Source of the DNA: Acidimicrobiia bacterium | GTDB lineage: Bacteria > Actinomycetota > Acidimicrobiia > Spongiisociales > UBA11373 | DNA length: 64,000 bases | Assembly: GCA_040902765.1 (NCBI GenBank) | Contig: JBBDWO010000002.1 | Span: forward strand, 1 to 64,000 | Reading direction: 5' to 3' | Part shown: positions 11,843-20,151 of the stretch, in pieces | How positions within the stretch are numbered: the first letter of the stretch is position 1 | How the letters are laid out: each line of letters begins with the position of its first letter | The notes under the pieces: model-generated | Seen by the model: only the letters and a program-made list of their open reading frames with translations | What the model was told of the DNA's origin: nothing | The model's database searches: none | Made by a program: the position numbers and the translations under genes

Positions 11843-13254
11843 CGGTCTACGTCTCCCAGCACCGGGTCCGCCGAGGCGAGTGCGGCGATGGCGTCACCGA
11901 TCAGGCCATCGGAGAGCATCACCGGCAGCACTTGCACGCTGGCGAACGACGGGCCGCGCACGTGGAGGCGCCAAGGCTTGGCACTGCCGTTGGACACCAG
12001 GTACATGCCGAGCTCGCCGCGCGGCGACTCGACCGCCTCGTAGACGGCACCCGGCGGCACCTTGAAGCCTTCGGTGAACAGCTTGAAGTGGTGGATGAGC
12101 GCCTCCATCGACTGGTCGATGCGGGCTCGGGGCGGCGGAGTGACCTTGCGGTCCTCGGTGCGGTAGTCGCCCGACGGCATCGTCTCGAGTACCTGACGCA
12201 CGATGCGCAGCGACTGGCGCATCTCCTCCATGCGGACCAGGTAGCGGTCGTACACGTCGCCATGCCTGCCGAGCGGAACGTCGAAGTCGTACTGCTCGAT
12301 GCCCGAGTAGGGGAAGGCCTTGCGCAGGTCGAAGTCGACACCGGACGCCCGCAGCATCGGCCCGGTGACGCCGTAGGCGAGGCACTCCTCCGGGGTGAGC
12401 ACCCCGATGCCCTGGGTGCGATCCAGGAAGATGGGGTTCTGAGTGAGGAGGGCGTCGTACTCGTCGATGCCCTTGGGGAGGGTCTCCAGGAGCCCACCGA
12501 CCGTGCCCTCCCATCCGTCGGGGAGGTCGGCGGCCACGCCACCGGGACGGATGTAATTGTGGTTCATGCGCAGCCCGGTGGTCTGCTCGAAGAAGGCGAG
12601 CACCGACTCGCGCTCGCGCCATCCGTAGATCATCATCGACACCGCCCCGATGTCCATGCCTCCGGTGGCCAGCCAGAGCTGGTGGCTGGAGATCCGGTTG
12701 AGCTCGGTCATCAGGACCCGGATCGCCTGCGCCCGCGGCGGGACGTCGACGCCCATGAGGCGTTCCACGGCGAGGGAGAAGCACAGCTCGTTGAAGAACG
12801 GCGACAGGTAGTCCATGCGGGTGACGTTGGTGGGGCCCTGCATGTAGGTGAGGACCTCGGCCGTCTGCTCCATGCCCGTGTGCAGGTATCCGATCACCGG
12901 CTTGCAGCGGCGGATGACTTCGCCCTCCAACTCCAACTGGAGGCGCAGGACCCCGTGAGTGGCCGGATGCTGTGGCCCGACGTTGAGGATCTGCCGCTCA
13001 TCGTCCGAGGTGAACGCGCCGATCTCGAAGTCGTCGTCGACGAGGGTGCCCATCTGCTCGGCGAGGACCGCACCCTCCTCGTCGAGGCGCATCTCCTGGG
13101 TGCCCTCGGAGGTGAACCGTTCCATGATGCCGGGCGCCTCGGTGCCGGACAGCCACAGTTCCTTGATCACCCGGTCCGAAAGGGCAACGGTGTCGTCGCC
13201 GACCCGGGCTGGCCTCTCCAGCTCGCCGGATGGGATGTCGGGCGGGTTGCTCAC
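11839..13254 (-). CDS. nuoD: NADH-quinone oxidoreductase subunit D (extended N-terminus)
   Basis: 49-kDa-type subunit lining the quinone site, 471 residues. The conserved core begins at about residue 88 with ILNVGPQHPATHGVLR; the quinone-site histidine is in GPQHPATHG. The GTG start at 13252-13254 shares GTGA with the nuoC stop and gives an 88-residue acidic N-terminal extension that is longer than in most NuoD proteins. Translation could start downstream instead, but the overlap matches the operon's pattern. Confidence 0.95.
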   Translation of the reverse strand: MSNPPDIPSGELERPARVGDDTVALSDRVIKELWLSGTEAPGIMERFTSEGTQEMRLDEEGAVLAEQMGTLVDDDFEIGAFTSDDERQILNVGPQHPATHGVLRLQLELEGEVIRRCKPVIGYLHTGMEQTAEVLTYMQGPTNVTRMDYLSPFFNELCFSLAVERLMGVDVPPRAQAIRVLMTELNRISSHQLWLATGGMDIGAVSMMIYGWRERESVLAFFEQTTGLRMNHNYIRPGGVAADLPDGWEGTVGGLLETLPKGIDEYDALLTQNPIFLDRTQGIGVLTPEECLAYGVTGPMLRASGVDFDLRKAFPYSGIEQYDFDVPLGRHGDVYDRYLVRMEEMRQSLRIVRQVLETMPSGDYRTEDRKVTPPPRARIDQSMEALIHHFKLFTEGFKVPPGAVYEAVESPRGELGMYLVSNGSAKPWRLHVRGPSFASVQVLPVMLSDGLIGDAIAALASADPVLGDVDR

Positions 13255-13724
13255 GTCACCTCCCGCGCATCTTTGAACTGCACGGGCACCGCCCCGACAG
13301 GGGTGTCCTTGCGCAGGGGGTGGCCCTCCCAGTCGTCCGGGAGCAGGATCCTGGTCAGGTCGGGATGACCCTCGAACCGAACTCCGAACAGGTCGTAAGC
13401 CTCGCGCTCGTAGAAGTTGGCGCCCGGGTACACCGAGGTGAGCGACGGGACCACCGGCGCGTCCGCGTCGGCTCCCGTCACCAGGCGCAACCGGACCGGA
13501 GGATCCAGCGACAACAACACGGCGACGACCTCGAACCGCGGCGACCGGTGCAGGTAGTCGACGGCGCACAGGTCGACGAACATGAGGAAGCCCGCATCGC
13601 GTGCCGCCATCGCCGCCTCGGCCAGTCGCTCGGTGGGGACGCGCACCTGCGCCTGACCGAACGACTCCTCGAGCTGGGAACCGGGGACCGCATCGGCGAC
13701 CCTCTGGACCATCTCGTGGATCAT
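13251..13724 (-). CDS. nuoC: NADH-quinone oxidoreductase subunit C
   Basis: 30-kDa-type subunit of complex I, 157 residues, a short version of the family. The signature [19 protein letters not shown] with [16 protein letters not shown] is intact. The ATG at 13722-13724 overlaps the nuoB stop by four bases. It packs against NuoD and NuoB in the hydrophilic connecting arm. Confidence 0.96.
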   Translation of the reverse strand: MIHEMVQRVADAVPGSQLEESFGQAQVRVPTERLAEAAMAARDAGFLMFVDLCAVDYLHRSPRFEVVAVLLSLDPPVRLRLVTGADADAPVVPSLTSVYPGANFYEREAYDLFGVRFEGHPDLTRILLPDDWEGHPLRKDTPVGAVPVQFKDAREVT

Positions 13725-14191
13725 CGTGTAGCCGCCTCCGCCCGCACCTTGTCGTGCAGGGTGAGGATGCCGTGCATCAGCGACTGCGGCCCCGGGGGGC
13801 ACCCCGGCACATAGACGTCCACCGGCACCACCTGATCGACCCCCTGGACGAGGGCGTAGTTGTTGAACATGCCGCCGGTGGACGCACAGGCGCCCATCGA
13901 GATCACCCACTTCGGCTCGGCCATCTGGTCATAGACCTGGCGCAGCACCGGAGCCATCTTCTGCGACACCCGGCCTGCGACGATCATCAAGTCTGCCTGT
14001 CGCGGCGACCCGCGAAACACCTCCATGCCGAACCGTGACAGGTCGTTGTGGGCTCCACCGGTCGCCATCATCTCCATGGCGCAGCAGGCGAGCCCGAAAG
14101 ATGCGGGCCACATGGAATGGGTACGGGCCCAGGCGACCGCCTTGTCGAGGGTCGCGACCAGGAAGTTCGACGGAGCGGCCGGGCGCGCCAC
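13721..14191 (-). CDS. nuoB: NADH-quinone oxidoreductase subunit B
   Basis: PSST-type subunit carrying cluster N2, the last centre before menaquinone; 156 residues. Ligands C36 and C37 (GLACCAMEM), C101 (MGACASTGG) and C130 (VPGCPPGP) are present. The start is a GTG at 14189-14191 that shares one base with the nuoA stop (TAGTG). Confidence 0.97.
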   Translation of the reverse strand: MARPAAPSNFLVATLDKAVAWARTHSMWPASFGLACCAMEMMATGGAHNDLSRFGMEVFRGSPRQADLMIVAGRVSQKMAPVLRQVYDQMAEPKWVISMGACASTGGMFNNYALVQGVDQVVPVDVYVPGCPPGPQSLMHGILTLHDKVRAEAATR

Positions 14192-14604
14192 TACGCCTCC
14201 TCCCCACCTGGGGCGACCACCCGGCGATACCGGGCTCGCGACCGCTCACTCCAGTCCAGTGCCCCTCGCTTCCACACGTACACCAGCGTCTCCACCAGCA
14301 GCACGGTGAACACGCCGATGGCAGCCATGCCGTACCAACCGAGGTCGTAGAACTCGACGGCCCAGGCGAACAGGAAGATGATCTCGATGTCGAACACGAC
14401 GAACAGCATCGCCACGACGTAGAAACGCACCGGGAATCGCTCGACCGGTTCATGGATCGGCACGATGCCCGACTCGTAGGGCTCGGATTTCTCCGGTGTC
14501 GGTCTCTGCGGTGCCAGCCAGCGCGTCGCGATGATCGACACCCCGCCGAATGCCACCACCAGCAGGAACATGAGACCGATGGGCAGGTAATCGCTCAGAG
14601 ACAT
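14191..14604 (-). CDS. nuoA: NADH-quinone oxidoreductase subunit A
   Basis: First gene of the nuo operon; three-helix membrane subunit, 137 residues. The motif [12 protein letters not shown], with the YESG turn, and [19 protein letters not shown] with conserved acidic residues are typical. No strong Shine-Dalgarno is seen before the ATG at 14602-14604. The operon promoter must lie in the 276-base gap upstream, which holds a nested hairpin and a palindromic element. Confidence 0.96.
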   Translation of the reverse strand: MSLSDYLPIGLMFLLVVAFGGVSIIATRWLAPQRPTPEKSEPYESGIVPIHEPVERFPVRFYVVAMLFVVFDIEIIFLFAWAVEFYDLGWYGMAAIGVFTVLLVETLVYVWKRGALDWSERSRARYRRVVAPGGEEA

Positions 14605-14638
14605 CTCACTCGCGGTTGGTGGGTCGGGGTGAGATTAG

Positions 14639-14701
14639 GAGTCATGAGCCAGAGGGAAGAAACCGAGCGAAGCGGCTTTGCCGCTTCGCAGCTCATGACT
14701 C
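14639..14701. other. Nested inverted repeat upstream of nuoA
   Basis: The outer arms GAGTCATGAGC (14639-14649) and GCTCATGACTC (14691-14701) are perfectly complementary. Inside them GCGAAGCGGC and GCCGCTTCGC form a ten-base stem with a TTT loop (14667-14689). The structure lies in the divergent gap between nuoA and the reductase gene, so it could be a leader hairpin, an operator or a cruciform; the sequence does not decide. Confidence 0.6.
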
Positions 14702-14710
14702 TTTCACCTT

Positions 14711-14848
14711 TCCTCCCCCGAGGGGGGAGGTGGCATCGGCCAGAGGCCGATGACGGAGGGGGAGTGTTGACGCGTCGCGAGGCCCCCGTAGCGATCGCCC
14801 TCCCCCCTCCCCGCCTTCGGCGGTACTCCCCCCTTCGGGGGGAGAGAG
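14711..14848. repeat. GC-rich palindromic intergenic element, copy 2
   Basis: Same organisation and orientation as copy 1: TCCTCCCCCGAGGGGGGAGG start, GCGTCGCGAGGCC core, CCCCCCTTCGGGGGGAG end. It sits between the nested hairpin and the start of the reductase gene. The right half has the variant CCGCCTTCGGCGG, shared with copy 5. Confidence 0.8.
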
Positions 14849-14880
14849 TCGCTACTCGAAGTCTCCTAGCCTCCATCGTC

Positions 14881-16116
14881 GTGACGAAGATCGACGTGCT
14901 CGTGGTCGGTGGTGGGCCGGGAGGATCCGCGGCCGCCTACTGGTTGGCGCGCGATGGGCACCAGGTGCTCCTCGTCGAGAAGCACGAGTACCCGCGGGAC
15001 AAGACCTGCGGCGACGGCCTCACCCCCAGGTCCATCTACCAGCTCGAACAGATGGGCTTCGACTTCGCCGTTCCCGAGTTCCACCGCATCACCGGGCTGC
15101 GTGCCTACTCGTCCGAGCTGGTCATCGAGATGGAGTGGCCCGACCACCCGACGCTGCCCCGGTGGGGCGGGGTGATCAGACGCGCCGACCTCGATCACCA
15201 GGTGGCGCGGCTGACCGAGAAGCAGGGCGTCGTGGTTCGACAGCACACCACGGCGATGCCGATCGTCACCGATGGACGGATCACCGGGGTCCGGCTCACC
15301 TCCGGGGACGACGTAGAAGTGGTCGAGCCGAGGTTCGTCGTGGTCGCCGACGGGTCGCTGTCCCGATTCGGTCGTGACCTCGGCACCGCACGCGACAAGA
15401 CCCGCCCGTACGGACTGGCGGCGCGCGCCTACTACGCGAGTCCCATGTCGACCGACGGATTCATGGAGAGCCAACTCGACCTGCGGGATCACAGCGGCGC
15501 CAGCGTCCCCGGCTACGGGTGGGTGTTCCCGCTCGGCGACGGGACCGTCAACCTGGGCGTCGGAGTCCTCTCCACCTTCCGTCGATGGAAGGAACTCAAC
15601 ACGACGGTGCTCATGGAAGCGATGGCGGAGTCGGCGCCCGACCATTGGGGACTCACCGATCAGTCCCAGGTCACCGATGCACGCGGCGGCAAGCTCCCGA
15701 TGTCCTTCTCCGTCGGACCGCTGGTCGGGCCCAACTGGGTGGTCATCGGTGACGCCGCCGGAGCGATCAACCCGTTCAACGGGGAGGGCATCGCCTATGC
15801 CTACGAGACCGGTCGCATCGCCGCCCGGCACGTGGGCCGGGCTATCGCCGCCGACGATCACACGATGCTCTGGGGCTATAGGGACGAGATCACCGACACC
15901 TACGGCTTGTACTACAAGGTAGCCCGCGCCTTCGTCCACCTGATCGGTCGCCCCGGCGCCATGCGGATCCTGACGCGCACCGGGCTTCGCTCCCGCCCTC
16001 TCATGGAGTGGACCCTGAGAGTCATGGCCAATATCCTGAGGCCCGACGAACGCCACATCGGCGAAGAGGTCTACCGGATGATCGAACGCGTGGTGGCGGT
16101 CGGGCCGGAGCTTTAG
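14881..16116 (+). CDS. Geranylgeranyl reductase family FAD-dependent oxidoreductase (menaquinone reductase-like)
   Basis: 411-residue flavoprotein of the geranylgeranyl reductase family, which saturates double bonds of isoprenoid chains. FAD-binding motifs are VVGGGPGGSAAAYWLARDG at the N-terminus and VIGDAAGAINPFNGEGI at ~residue 290. The family signature PRDKTCGDGLTPRS is also intact. The GTG at 14881 is chosen because the Rossmann motif starts a few residues later. Next to the nuo operon the likely substrate is the menaquinone side chain (MenJ-like), but archaeal-type lipid or other prenyl substrates are possible. The divergent position relative to nuoA suggests coordination with complex I. 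Confidence 0.88.
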   Translation: MTKIDVLVVGGGPGGSAAAYWLARDGHQVLLVEKHEYPRDKTCGDGLTPRSIYQLEQMGFDFAVPEFHRITGLRAYSSELVIEMEWPDHPTLPRWGGVIRRADLDHQVARLTEKQGVVVRQHTTAMPIVTDGRITGVRLTSGDDVEVVEPRFVVVADGSLSRFGRDLGTARDKTRPYGLAARAYYASPMSTDGFMESQLDLRDHSGASVPGYGWVFPLGDGTVNLGVGVLSTFRRWKELNTTVLMEAMAESAPDHWGLTDQSQVTDARGGKLPMSFSVGPLVGPNWVVIGDAAGAINPFNGEGIAYAYETGRIAARHVGRAIAADDHTMLWGYRDEITDTYGLYYKVARAFVHLIGRPGAMRILTRTGLRSRPLMEWTLRVMANILRPDERHIGEEVYRMIERVVAVGPEL

Positions 16117-16144
16117 AGGGGCGAGGAGCCAGGGGCGAGGGGCC

Positions 16145-16236
16145 GGCTATCGGCTACCGGCTACCAGTTGCCAACGCTCAACGCTCAACGCTCAACGCTC
16201 AACGCAAGAGCGACGGCGACCGAATGGCGAATAGCG
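16145..16236. repeat. Heptad array between convergent genes
   Basis: Nine units in register from 16145 to 16207: GGCTATC, GGCTACC, GGCTACC, AGTTGCC, four AACGCTC, AACGCAA. After a short break GAATGGC GAATAGC GAACGAA follow. The array separates the convergent reductase and cytochrome c genes. Unit sequence changes within one array while the period of seven is kept. Confidence 0.85.
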
Positions 16237-16243
16237 AACGAAG

Positions 16244-17458
16244 CTAGGGCGCCTCTAAGGTGACCTCGTCGACTTCATCGGCGTCCTCGCCGTCGTCGGT
16301 GAGGCCGCAGTCGTCGAGGGCCGCGTCGAGGGTCTCGCCACCGAACTGAACGCGCTCGTACAGCGCAACCGCGGCGAGCTCCGTGTCCGTCAGGTTCGAT
16401 CCGAACCCGGGCATGACCCCGAAGCCACCGACTTGTTTGTCGTTGGCTCCGTATGTGGGATCGGGCCACCCTGTGGTCCCGAGCCGGATCCACTCAGTGT
16501 GCTGGCCACACTGGCCCTCGGGGAAGGTCTCCGGGAGTGCGCCACCGGTGAACGCAGGACCCGAGCCACCACCGCCGCCAGCACCATGGCAACCGGCGCA
16601 CCCCCACACCTCGAACAACTCGGCACCCATCGCCAGGTAGTCGACGACCACCTCTCCGTAAGCAGAGCCGTCGCACTCGACGGCGACGCCGGTGACCGGA
16701 TCGATGGCGAGCTGACCTGCATCGCCACAGTTGGGACCGTTGGGAAGGAAGGCGGCGTAGATGATCGCCACGGCCGGGCCGACCACGAACAGGGTCGACA
16801 GCCAACGGGGCACACCGGAACCCGCCCCGACCAGCTCCGGCTCGCCCTCCTCGACTGCACGAGAGTCCGGTTCCGCTGCCTCGCCGATGACCTCCACCGC
16901 GGCGGGAGCCTCTTCCTCCGGCTCTGCCTCCTCTTGGTCGTCGCCCTCGGCTGTAGCCGCCGCTGGCGCTTCCTCGGCGGCAACCTCGGCAGCCCCCTCG
17001 TCCGCCGCCGCCGCCGGTGCCTCCGCAGGCTCTTCGGCGGGAGCGGGCTTCTCCTCGGCGGCAGCCCGGACCTCGGCGACGTCCACGCCTGCCCAGTCGG
17101 CGAGGACCTCCTCGTAGGAGCGCCCCTCGACGTCGGCGCGCGCCGCCGCCGACCGCCGGACCATGCTCGCCGGCATCTTCATCGCCTCGGCCGCCATCTC
17201 CACGAACTTGTCGATGCCCGTCGCCGCCGGCTTCGGGGCAGGTTCCGGCTTGGCGGCGGGCGCAGCCTCCGCCGCCGCCTCGTCGGGGGCACCACCCTCG
17301 CTCGGCGACTCCGGTGCGTCGACGCCCGCCCACTCGGAGAGAACCGTTTCGAGGCTGAGCCCCTCGGCCTTGGCGCGAGCCTCCGCAGATCGGCGGACCA
17401 TGGCCGCCGGCATACCCATCTTCTCCGCCGCCGCTGCGATCAGGTCGTCCAAGCTCAT
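16244..17458 (-). CDS. Membrane-anchored cytochrome c with two N-terminal VRRSA modules
   Basis: 404-residue protein of unusual design. Residues 15-47 and 94-126 are two copies of a helical module (consensus MPxxMVRRSAxARAxxEG then VLxxWAGVD; 23 of 33 positions identical). An Ala/Glu/Pro-rich linker (~130-215) follows. One membrane helix spans ~218-238. A c-type cytochrome domain carries CAGCH at 287-291 and a likely axial Met in VMPGF (Met349). Topology predicts modules and linker in the cytoplasm and haem outside. The start ATG (17456-17458) overlaps the stop of the upstream CcoN-CcoO-like gene, so the two are co-translated. Related modules also begin the subunit IV-like gene at 21452. Function inferred: electron carrier of the adjacent complex. 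Confidence 0.85.
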   Translation of the reverse strand: MSLDDLIAAAAEKMGMPAAMVRRSAEARAKAEGLSLETVLSEWAGVDAPESPSEGGAPDEAAAEAAPAAKPEPAPKPAATGIDKFVEMAAEAMKMPASMVRRSAAARADVEGRSYEEVLADWAGVDVAEVRAAAEEKPAPAEEPAEAPAAAADEGAAEVAAEEAPAAATAEGDDQEEAEPEEEAPAAVEVIGEAAEPDSRAVEEGEPELVGAGSGVPRWLSTLFVVGPAVAIIYAAFLPNGPNCGDAGQLAIDPVTGVAVECDGSAYGEVVVDYLAMGAELFEVWGCAGCHGAGGGGGSGPAFTGGALPETFPEGQCGQHTEWIRLGTTGWPDPTYGANDKQVGGFGVMPGFGSNLTDTELAAVALYERVQFGGETLDAALDDCGLTDDGEDADEVDEVTLEAP

Positions 17459-19386
17459 TCCAGCCCCGAAACGTAGACGGACAGTGCGGTCAGCTCGTCG
17501 TCGGTGAGATGGCGGTATGACGGCATCGACGACCACGGCCGCGCCGCGCGGGGGTCGATCAGGTGATCACGAATCCACAGCGGCGAATCGGTGGGGGAAC
17601 GCGACCCGGCGTGGGCGAGATCCGGTCCGATTCGACTGAACCCGCTGATGCCGGCAGGGTCGAACGCGTAGTCACCGAGATCGGACACGGCGCCCATCCG
17701 AGCATCGGTGACGATGGGGCGCACCTCCTGCGTGTGGCAATACACACACCCTTCCGTGACATAGAGCGAGCGCCCCTGGTCGGCGAGCGAGCCCTCGGCG
17801 TGCGCCCGTGACCGCTCGGCGAGGATCGACGGCCCGGTGTCGGCGTCGACGGCCGGCAGGTAATACGCCCCGAGTGCCCCGACGGCGAACAGGAGCACCA
17901 CCGTCCGCCCGACCGTCCGCAACCGGGCGGTGGTCAGGACTGCAGAGGACCGTTCCGCTTCCTCTTCCGAGCGAGCGAACGACCGCAGCAGCACCCAGAG
18001 AGCAAACAGGGAGGCCGCGGCCAGCACGACGGCGAGCGACCCGGTGGTCACCCGGTCGAGTCCGCGAACGCCCACGACCGAGGGGGCGAAGTCGTCACCT
18101 ACAGGAACCCGGCCGTCCTGCACGATCGCCAGCCATGCCAGCCCCTGCTGCAGTCCGGCGATCATCTGACTGCCGGCTGCGACCACGGCACCCCCGAAGG
18201 CGGCCAGGCCGACAGCCTGCAGGACGCGGCCCCCGCCAGCCCCCGACCGGTGTTCGTCGACCGCATGAGCCACCGCAGCCATGGCGCAGAGGGTGAACGC
18301 ACCGATGACGGTGACGATGAACACCCCGGTCTCGAACCTGGTGAACCGCAGGATGGCGGAACCGGATCGAAGGCTCAGGGTCAGCATGAGAACCGGAACC
18401 AGACCGAAGAGCAGCGATCCGAGGGCGAACAGGGTCAATGGCGCGTCGGCGGCGACCGCGGCCCACCGACCGCGAAGGGCCATGGCGAAGTCGGCGAGGA
18501 TGGCGACCACCCCGACGGCCAGTCCCACGCCGAAGACGATCGGAAGCGTCTCGAACCAGTCTCCGGTCGGGCCGTACTGGAAGGCGAGGCCGGTCGTCCA
18601 CACCCAGGTGAAGGCCAACGAGTAAAAGCCGATACGGCCGAGGTCGCCGTTGAACGCGGCGTCGGGCACGCGCCGAGAAACGAGGTAGTAGCCGACGCCG
18701 ACAGTGGCCGCGGCGATCCAGAGCCCGATGATCGCGGTGGACGAGAACGCCGCCTGCACCTCGCCGGGGATACCGGTGAGGTCCGGAGCGGCGCCAACGG
18801 CGTAGGAGGCCACCAACCACCACGGCGCCGCAATCAGATACCAGCACGACAGCGGCACCGCAGAGCGGTCGGCTCGCCGGGCGGTGAGGGTGACCAACCC
18901 GGCCAGGGTCAGGTAGGAGAGGAGCAGCGGGCCGTCGGCGAAGAGCGGCATGGCGGCGAGACCCGCACCTTCGCTCTGTCCGAACCCGATGGCGGCGACA
19001 CCGTATGCGGTGGCCGCGGCCATGAGGAGCAGGTTGCCGAGGGCGAACGCCGGGAGCGCCAGCGGCACGCCCAGGGTCCGGGGCACCGCGTGGAGGGTGA
19101 CGCCGGCGAGGCCGATGGTCAGCCACCCGAAGACCAGCGAGCACAGGGCCATCGGCCAGATCCGACCGAACGAGAGCAGTGCGGTGTCGGCAAGCAGGCC
19201 GGGCCAGACCAACTTCGCCGTGGCAAGCCCCAGGAGGGCCAGGCCGACGATCAAGAACAGCGACGAGATCAGGAAGTGGCCGCGGATCGCCAGCGACCCG
19301 AACGCCGGATTGGTGATCAGCCCGCGGAGTCCGCCCGGCGCATCGGTCGGCTCAGCGGTGTCCATCGTCTCGGTAGCCGAGGTCAC
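17455..19386 (-). CDS. CcoN-like membrane protein lacking metal ligands, fused to a CcoO-type cytochrome c domain
   Basis: 643 residues, about 12-13 membrane helices then a haem-c domain. CcoN homology by eye: LLSFGRIWPM (CcoN FGRLRPLHTN region), GYYLVSRR, FTWVWTT...GDWFETL, TRFETG and MIAGLQQGLAWLAIVQDG. At every place where CcoN has a haem b, haem b3 or CuB histidine another residue stands: A80, S216, L267/A268, V355 and I357. The membrane part therefore appears unable to bind the oxidase cofactors. The C-terminal domain is CcoO-like: GRSLYVTEGCVYCHTQEVRP with CxxCH at 547-551, RIGPDLAHAG, and axial Met621 in SMPSY. The GTG start at 19384-19386 has GGAGG nine bases upstream. It is co-translated with the cytochrome c gene and divergent from the b6-type operon. 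Confidence 0.85.
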   Translation of the reverse strand: MTSATETMDTAEPTDAPGGLRGLITNPAFGSLAIRGHFLISSLFLIVGLALLGLATAKLVWPGLLADTALLSFGRIWPMALCSLVFGWLTIGLAGVTLHAVPRTLGVPLALPAFALGNLLLMAAATAYGVAAIGFGQSEGAGLAAMPLFADGPLLLSYLTLAGLVTLTARRADRSAVPLSCWYLIAAPWWLVASYAVGAAPDLTGIPGEVQAAFSSTAIIGLWIAAATVGVGYYLVSRRVPDAAFNGDLGRIGFYSLAFTWVWTTGLAFQYGPTGDWFETLPIVFGVGLAVGVVAILADFAMALRGRWAAVAADAPLTLFALGSLLFGLVPVLMLTLSLRSGSAILRFTRFETGVFIVTVIGAFTLCAMAAVAHAVDEHRSGAGGGRVLQAVGLAAFGGAVVAAGSQMIAGLQQGLAWLAIVQDGRVPVGDDFAPSVVGVRGLDRVTTGSLAVVLAAASLFALWVLLRSFARSEEEAERSSAVLTTARLRTVGRTVVLLFAVGALGAYYLPAVDADTGPSILAERSRAHAEGSLADQGRSLYVTEGCVYCHTQEVRPIVTDARMGAVSDLGDYAFDPAGISGFSRIGPDLAHAGSRSPTDSPLWIRDHLIDPRAARPWSSMPSYRHLTDDELTALSVYVSGLE

Positions 19387-19536
19387 GCCCCGAAGCCTCC
19401 GTGTCTCGCCATGGTCACGGCGGGAGGTTAGCGAGTAGGCCCGACCTCCCCGCGCGCCACACCGGCTTCTCCGTCGGCTCTGGTGTTGGCACCGGCGCGC
19501 GTACAATGACCGCCCGTCGGAACAGGAGCCTCGTCG
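19387..19536. promoter_or_regulatory. Divergent intergenic region of the electron-transfer island
   Basis: The 150-base gap separates the minus and plus arms and must hold both promoters. On the plus strand TACAAT at 19502-19507 is a good -10-like hexamer, ~30 bases before the GTG of the membrane protein; AGGAG at ~19524 is its ribosome site. I see no clear -35 and no recognisable Rex operator. Confidence 0.45.
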
Positions 19537-20151
19537 GTGTCGGATCGACTCAGGAAGCGTCTCGGGATCATCGGCGTCGTCGTCGGTTCGGTCCTGCTCA
19601 TCGGCGGCACCCTGCTGGCCCACTTCACGGCGCTCCCCCCGACCGACGCCATCGGTCAGCGGATCTACCCGAGCATCCCGAGGTGCCTGTGGTTCGAGGA
19701 GGCCGGGTCGTGCTGGATCCTGCCAACCCTCTCGAAGGCGACGGCATTCCTCGGCAGCCAGGTGCTGATTGCGGGCATCGTCGTCGGTTGGATCTTCGAT
19801 CGGAAGTTGACCTGGGCGCTCGCCACCCTCGGCGCCTTCCTGTTCACCCTCGAGGTCATCATCCTGTTCGGCATCGTCCCCAACGAGATGCTGGCGCTGT
19901 TCCAGGGCACCCTCGAGTGGTCGAGCCGCAGGATCTTCCTTACCATCCCGTCGTGGCTCGTGCTCAACAACACCGTCCAGATCAGCTACGACACGCTCAA
20001 AGACCTCGTAGTGGCCGGCTACGCCACCACCGTGCTGGTCCTGTTCATGGTGGTGCCATATCAGGTGCAGGAGTGGAGCAAACGGCGCGGTGAGCCCAAG
20101 CCGCCGTCCACGTCGCTCTACGGTCGCCCCGTCGTCAAGGGAAGCCGCTGA
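19537..20151 (+). CDS. Four-helix membrane protein preceding the ferredoxin
   Basis: 204 residues starting at a GTG with AGGAG about eight bases upstream. Roughly four membrane helices are visible (residues ~8-28, ~72-86, ~92-112, ~158-176), with a long extracytoplasmic loop containing CLWFEEAGSCW, whose two cysteines might pair. The C-terminus is polar and cytoplasmic. I do not recognise the family. It is first in the operon leading to ferredoxin, cytochrome b6, subunit IV, Rieske and cytochrome c. Its stop shares one base with the ferredoxin start (TGATG). A role as membrane anchor or quinone-interacting partner of the ferredoxin is inference. Confidence 0.8.
   Translation: MSDRLRKRLGIIGVVVGSVLLIGGTLLAHFTALPPTDAIGQRIYPSIPRCLWFEEAGSCWILPTLSKATAFLGSQVLIAGIVVGWIFDRKLTWALATLGAFLFTLEVIILFGIVPNEMLALFQGTLEWSSRRIFLTIPSWLVLNNTVQISYDTLKDLVVAGYATTVLVLFMVVPYQVQEWSKRRGEPKPPSTSLYGRPVVKGSR

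Noticed and set aside
17455-19386. Pseudogene interpretation of the CcoN-CcoO-like gene
   Set aside because: The frame is intact over 643 codons, has a ribosome site, keeps membrane helices and a functional haem c motif, and is coupled to its neighbour; only the metal ligands are replaced.
14605-19536. Rex operators in the nuoA upstream gap and the electron-transfer island gap
   Set aside because: I looked for TTGTGA-n-TCACAA patterns and found none. The palindrome GCTTGTGCACAAGC at 27588 has no spacer and does not fit Rex.
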